Shown: positions 59,189-64,000 of the stretch, one piece after another | Layout: each line of letters opens with the position of its first letter | How positions within the stretch are numbered: position 1 is the stretch's first letter | NCBI GenBank assembly: GCA_963556495.2 | Contig: OY747721.1 | Coordinates: 28,360,849-28,424,848 of the forward strand | Source of the DNA: Valencia hispanica | Taxonomy: Eukaryota > Chordata > Actinopteri > Cyprinodontiformes > Valenciidae | Length of the DNA: 64,000 nucleotides | Direction: 5' to 3' | Made by a program: the position numbers and the translations under genes | Notes under the pieces: generated by a model | The model's input: the letters and a program-made list of their open reading frames with translations, nothing else | Database searches by the model: none | Told to the model about the DNA's origin: nothing

Positions 59189-60542
59189 CCCCTTGGGGTC
59201 TAGACGTGTATACACGTCCTTCTACCATATCTGTTTTTGGATGATGTGAGACCAAGACTCTGCATCTCTGCCTCAATTTCAATTCATGTCTATAGTGCGG
59301 AATTTAAACTACAGTTTAAAAGCCAGAAGCAGGACAGTCAGGGATAATTGCGGCGAGATTTTTGACATCCACTCACTAAGCTGTACGTAGTTCAGTGGTT
59401 TTTGTTTTGTATGTAAAAGACGATGGAAAGAATGAATGTGCAGCTCCTTTATGAGCTGGAAGATGATGAGCGAGACTCGCAGCCAGAGTGAGGCAGACAG
59501 CCAGGAGTTTAAAGATGACATGGCTGATCAAGCATTCATTTTAGAAATTTAGAGAGAGGGGAATGTGTTGGAAGACGAAGAAAATGAGGTTCTGGCTACC
59601 ACAGAGGTGGTTACTCGAAGATCCAAGCAGAGGAAGCAAGCTTTCGATCATACAGGCTTAGTTGGAGCCACTCCGTCGCAGCCAGTATTAACCATGTTCC
59701 AGCCATGGAACTCCAGGTAGAAAAGCTTTCTTCCCAGTTTCCAAAATATCTTTATATTGCCACTCAAACAGTGAGTTATTGGGGGATTAGTTATTAGGTG
59801 AGAAATACAGATGGACTCACATAGAAGTGGTTGATAAGTACAAGCTTTCTGGTCACCTGGTCTTCATACCTTTATTATTGCCAAGTATTAAGGACTACTG
59901 GAAACAAAATAATATTGTGGAATCTTACTCAGAGACTTTATTATTATTTTCATAATCATAATTATTATACTGTTTGTATTTTTTTGAAGTGACAGGACTA
60001 TGACGTGCTTCTCTGTTTATTGGTGGACAGAAACTGTTTTTTGGAGTGGCACAGATAATTTGGGTGGTATCTCGTTGTGCTTCCTGAGCCTTTGTAAATA
60101 ATTGTACAAATACTGATAAAGAAATTCCATCATTGGTGCTTTGAAAATAGTTGTACACAAGCGGATGAATATTTTCCTTAATTTTCCTGCTAAAAATTTT
60201 ATATAACCATGTCATTTGCTGTATTTGTACATAAGTTTTAGAAAAGTATAGTAAACATGGTCATTCTTAATTTTAAAAATAATTTTTTTATACATGTTTG
60301 TGGGTTTCTCAGTGAAAAAACACACGTAATTCCAACTTCGTTTTTATGTGGTTTAAGCTCTAATATGCAATCAAAATATGTCTAATTTAAAATAACTGGT
60401 GTATATTCAAACAGTTCAGGTTGTGCTGAAAAACATGATGCCACATAAGCCATTATTAATGTGTTTTTTTAAAATTGTTGAATATCAAGGTAAAATTTAA
60501 ATTTACCTAAAATGACCAAAAAATACCCTAGACCCCAGAGGG
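59189..60542 (+). mobile_element. piggyBac-like element, 3' coding half deleted
   Basis: Starts after TTAA (59185-59188) with CCCCTTGGGGTCTAG and ends CCCTAGACCCCAGAGGG before ATAA (a one-base change from TTAA). The 1354-bp interior has plus-strand remnants of the N-terminal part of a piggyBac transposase and no catalytic centre. Its termini differ from those of the element at 34073, so it belongs to another family. Confidence 0.8.
59430..59940 (+). pseudogene. piggyBac transposase, N-terminal remnant
   Basis: With frame changes and stops, the plus strand reads MNVQLLYELEDDERDSQPE, then EADSQEFKDDMADQAF and VLEDEENEVLATTEVVTRR, an acidic N-terminal tail. Downstream it reads LVFIPLLLPSIKDYWKQN, like the FLGLLLLMG..KLPSIRDYW motif that opens the piggyBac catalytic domain. 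The catalytic Asp blocks that should follow are missing. Confidence 0.65.
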
Positions 60543-60546
60543 ATAA

Positions 60547-62134
60547 TCCTGGTATTCTCAACACATTGTGTTTCTGCTACGTGATTCACTTTTCTTCACC
60601 TCCAAGAGTTTGAATTAAAGAAAAAAAACACACATTCTGCATGTCTGGTTTTGTATATGTCTAAAATCTCTTCTTGAAAGCTCCAAACATGTTTTTTATT
60701 TAAGAGCTAGCTTCTATTTGACCATTTCTACAAGATGGCACATTAGGTCTAAAACAGAAAGGTTTGGGATTTAATTCACTCAATGGTAACTGTAGCATTG
60801 AAATTGTTTAAATAACCTCAACCTTTCTGAGTCCAAACATTGATGTCTCTCCCAGAAATGTTCTCTGACTAAATACTTAAACAAAATCTCTTCCTTGCAT
60901 CATAATTTTGCAACAGGACAAAGTTAGGAAATGTGTTACTAGTCTTTGGGGTTTTTTCAACTTTTGAAAACTTGATTCCGGTCCAGATCATTCCACGTTT
61001 TCCACACAATCTTTTCCCGGCTCCAAACAAGGCTATCGGAACAGAAAATATTACTTCATTTTTTATTTCTCTGTTTTATTCACCATATTGGGCTTCTAGA
61101 TTTCTTATCCTGCAAAAAAATACCTTCAGATAAGTTCAGGGTTTGTTTTTATTCTTCATTTGTTATCAAATAAAGAAGTTTCACAGAGGAAGAGGAGGCA
61201 GAGAGATGGGATAATCCCTGACAGCAAACAGACCAGAACCTGAGCTCTGTTTTTGTTCTTCTGCTCACTGAGCCGAGGCGAGTGTTTTCATATCACTGTG
61301 GCTTCATGTTCCGCTCTGCTTCCTGATGAACTTCCCTTCACTCAAGATTCTTTCAGAAAACTTTTATTGCTTTATCCATGTCCCCTTTTTTAAACCTAAA
61401 AAAAGGAAAGAAAATTCAGCCTTGATTTGTTTTGGCAACACAAATAAATGTAATGAAAAAAAACAAATTATACACAAACCTGCATCTTAAGGTGGCAAAA
61501 TACGGACTGCTGCTAAGTATAACAATATTTTTTCTTAAAAATGTGTTCTCAGCTTCTAACAGAAGAGTTGAGTCATTGCTGGAAGTTTTTTTCTGTTGAT
61601 CAAAACGCGCCTGTAAGAAAGGATAATGGACTCATGTTGATTTAACAATTACTCAACAATGCAGTCTTACTCAGATTTGGTTTTAGCGTACATGGGGTAG
61701 GTTGAGTAAATTCTGCTAAGCATAGGAGAAAACTTTGAAAAACGATCTGGTTAACCACACTATTTCAGTCGGTAAGGATAACTCAGACCTTGGAAGTTAA
61801 AATATTTGAGGCGTCGCTTCAATATTTAGCTTTTTATGCATCTAGAAACCTGTTTAAATAAAAGTCCAAACTTTAATTTAGGCACATTTATTCAATCAAC
61901 TCATGTCATAAATAAATATGTTTAACAAATGTTTAGCTCAGTGTGTATTGTTCAGTGAAGACTAATATACTAATACATATTTTAGCATGCACTTCAATAA
62001 GAACATGATCAAATATTCATACTAATATAAATGTATTCATTTTTTCCTGCATCTCTCATCTTTGAAAAGTTTTGCTTAGAATTTTCCATTTCTAAACTAA
62101 ATCTGAAGGCTATAAATACATAAGAATCACATTA
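60547..62134. other. unrecognised intronic sequence
   Basis: AT-rich, no supported gene or element. Confidence 0.45.
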
Positions 62135-62142
62135 GTTTAAAG

Positions 62143-62896
62143 CAGTGTTTCTCAAACTTTTTTTATCATTCCCCACTTTGGACAAAGGAGCATACACAAG
62201 CCCCCCCCCTGCTTTTATCGGCCCAACAGAATGGTGACCACGCCTGATTTTTAAAGTGTTTTATTTATTTAAATAGCCGAGTTAGTCTACAAGTTTTTAA
62301 GGGTATAAATTAGTTGAAAAAAGGGGTTTCGCACTGGTATAAAACCGGCTCAGAAATATATGCTGTCAGTAGTTGCTACATGTAGAACTTCCGCTCACAG
62401 TTGGAGAATATAAAAATGTAGTTTTATCACAAATGCAAAGCTTTCAAAAATACAAAATAAAATGAAAAATATTCAATAAATAAAGAGCAAGATACTCATC
62501 CCTGTATTTCCTCCGTGGTTGACCGTGTGACTTCTCTTACTCTGAAACGTTCCCTGATCTTTTTAGATATTTGTACATTTTGTAGACGGAATCACTGATA
62601 ATGCGGCTACTTCAGCTTGTTTTGTTCTGCTGCGATGTATTTCAACGTCAAACTCCCAGCCCGATGTTCCAGGTTCCGGTTCTGTTTACAGTGATGATCA
62701 CAATTGCTAAATTATTTGAGTGTGTTTAATTTTGTGAGAGGGGGGAGCTGGTTGATTTAATTGACAGTGCAGTGAAACATTCACAACGACAGAATCTAGG
62801 GGGGAAAAACTATTTAAATCCCATTGATGTCACGCCCCACCTGCAATACCTCTGCGCCCCACTAGTGGGGCTCGCCCCATAGTTTGAGAAACACTG
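62143..62896. mobile_element. hAT (Charlie-like) non-autonomous element
   Basis: Left end CAGTGTTTCTCAAACTTTTT and right end ATAGTTTGAGAAACACTG form a terminal inverted repeat of about 16 bp. The 8-bp target duplication has one mismatch: GTTTAAAG at 62135-62142 and GGTTAAAG at 62897-62904. Subterminal words TTCCCCACTTTGGAC and GCGCCCCACTAGTGGGG are typical of this abundant vertebrate family. The 754-bp body has no transposase. Confidence 0.9.
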
Positions 62897-62904
62897 GGTT
62901 AAAG

Positions 62905-63451
62905 GAATAAAAAGCTCTCTCTAACACCAGTGTACATGTACCAGACGTTCTTCCCCAAGCTGTGAGGGTATAATGCATCTTTATATCCGTTAATAAATTG
63001 ATTCATCAGATGTCTGGAGACGACATTAGATCATAATTGCTCAAATCTAACAGAGTTGATCCGTCACAAAGCCTTATCAACAGACTAAAGCCAGATGCAT
63101 TGATTATGATTAGTAGAGATAAATGGTCGGCTCTGAGTAGATGGGAAGCATCTTTAATTGTGACTCTATGACAAGAGGCTGATATTACTCCTCATTTAAA
63201 TGGTCATTGGGTTGAGCTTGAAGGATAGCTACTGCTATCAAGTCAGGTTGTTAATCTAACTAGGATGGTTCCTGATTGTCTTCCATCAAAGTTTTTCGGG
63301 TATGCCACACTGGAAGCAGACCAAGGAGCAGACCGAGAACTTCCTGGAATGACATTTCCATATATTCTGATCAAATAACATGAGAATCAAGACAGTGGAG
63401 ATGAAGGTAGACTTCCGGGGAGAACCTCAGACACTCCCTTGCCGTACCATC
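62905..63451. other. unrecognised intronic sequence
   Basis: No gene or repeat supported. Confidence 0.45.
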
Positions 63452-64000
63452 TAGGGCTGTAAAGTCCTAGTCGACTGGTCGACTTATTGGTCGATGCGTT
63501 GTGAGTCGACCAAAATTCTGATTGGTCGATTTAATGCCGTGTTAATTTTTTTAATTTGATTGGACAAGAGACATTCCATGAGAGCTGATCAGTGCTGATG
63601 TTAGAGTTGGATTCAACAGCGCTGCCTCTAGTGTGATATTGCTTTAACAGTCTACAGGGAGATCGAAGAACGCCCACGTTATTCAACGTGCTGTGGCTTC
63701 AGTGCTTAATTTGTAAATCATTAGGTGCCGGAACGCAAAGTACATGACAGCGCAGGCATGACCAAAGACGCGCACAGGTCCCGGAACGCAGTAAATGGTA
63801 GCGGAAAAAAAAAAGTGTAAAAACATGATGTGGGCCTTACAGGCCTGAATGTTTTAAATATTGTAATGTTCTCCGATAGATGCAGACAATAGTTGTAATC
63901 GAATGCTTTAATGCTGACTGCTGTTGGCCGCAATCACGCCCTACAAAACAGTAATCAAAAGAACTCTCACATAAACCGGTTGTCTGTCTAGCTCCATTTA
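63452..64000. mobile_element. hAT-like element, left part, runs off the window
   Basis: Starts TAGGGCTGTAAAGTCCTAGT, then CGACTGGTCGACTTATTGGT and GTGAGTCGACCAAAATTCTG. This is the left end of a teleost hAT family built around TAGTCGACT words. The right end would lie beyond 64000. A second hAT-like start (CAGTGCTTAATTTGTAAATC) at about 63692 may be nested inside. Confidence 0.6.

Larger units (their letters stand above)
16230..64000 (+). other. grid1 downstream intron (partial)
   Basis: Non-coding sequence 3' of the exon, at least 47.8 kb long. No translation resembling the next grid1 exon (a segment beginning IRGLQ in the family) was seen on the + strand. Contains most of the transposable elements listed here. 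Confidence 0.75.

Overview
This is vertebrate, almost certainly teleost fish, genomic DNA. It lies inside one very large gene and is dominated by introns and transposon debris. The only convincing host coding sequence is a single 285-bp exon at 15945-16229 on the + strand. It encodes part of the amino-terminal domain of the delta-type ionotropic glutamate receptor GluD1 (grid1). It has a textbook splice acceptor and donor, and both flanking introns are phase 1. No other grid1 exon was recognised, so the upstream intron is at least about 15.9 kb and the downstream intron at least about 47.8 kb. That fits the giant introns of vertebrate GRID1. No bacterial-type genes, operons, CRISPR arrays or rRNAs are present.

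The rest is best read as layers of teleost repeats. 0-16 kb: an L2-type LINE 3' end (696-1275), a hAT element with near-perfect target-site duplication (2108-3060), a LINE-derived chimera (about 4760-5285), a complete foldback MITE (6494-6850), a microsatellite/LINE-tail/Tc1 composite (11090-11844), a small hAT-like MITE (12071-12296) and a Tc1 transposase remnant (13725-14170). 16-25 kb is mostly unrecognised intron. 25-30 kb: a common teleost interspersed repeat, a short RTE-like reverse-transcriptase scrap and a degenerate L2-clade LINE (27871-30015).

31.8-49.1 kb is the most transposon-dense part. It holds a Tc1 end abutting a tRNA-derived SINE head, and a piggyBac element with TTAA ends inserted in a Tc1 relic (34073-35886). 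Next comes a 2.25-kb foldback element whose arms are themselves palindromic and whose loop carries a tRNA-like pol III promoter (36647-38895). A three-level nest follows, with a TTAA element inside a CAGTGTTTCCC-type element inside a Tc1 element (42097-45412). More Tc1, LINE-tail and hAT-like pieces lie beyond it. 50-64 kb has a Tc1 end, a long dinucleotide repeat, a second piggyBac derivative (59189-60542), a hAT MITE (62143-62896) and the start of another hAT-like element at the right edge.

The transposase and reverse-transcriptase frames seen here are all incomplete, deleted or interrupted, so none looks autonomous. The most unusual object is the nested foldback at 36.6-38.9 kb with its tRNA-like core. 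All family assignments rest on motif and terminal-repeat recognition by eye; no database search was run.
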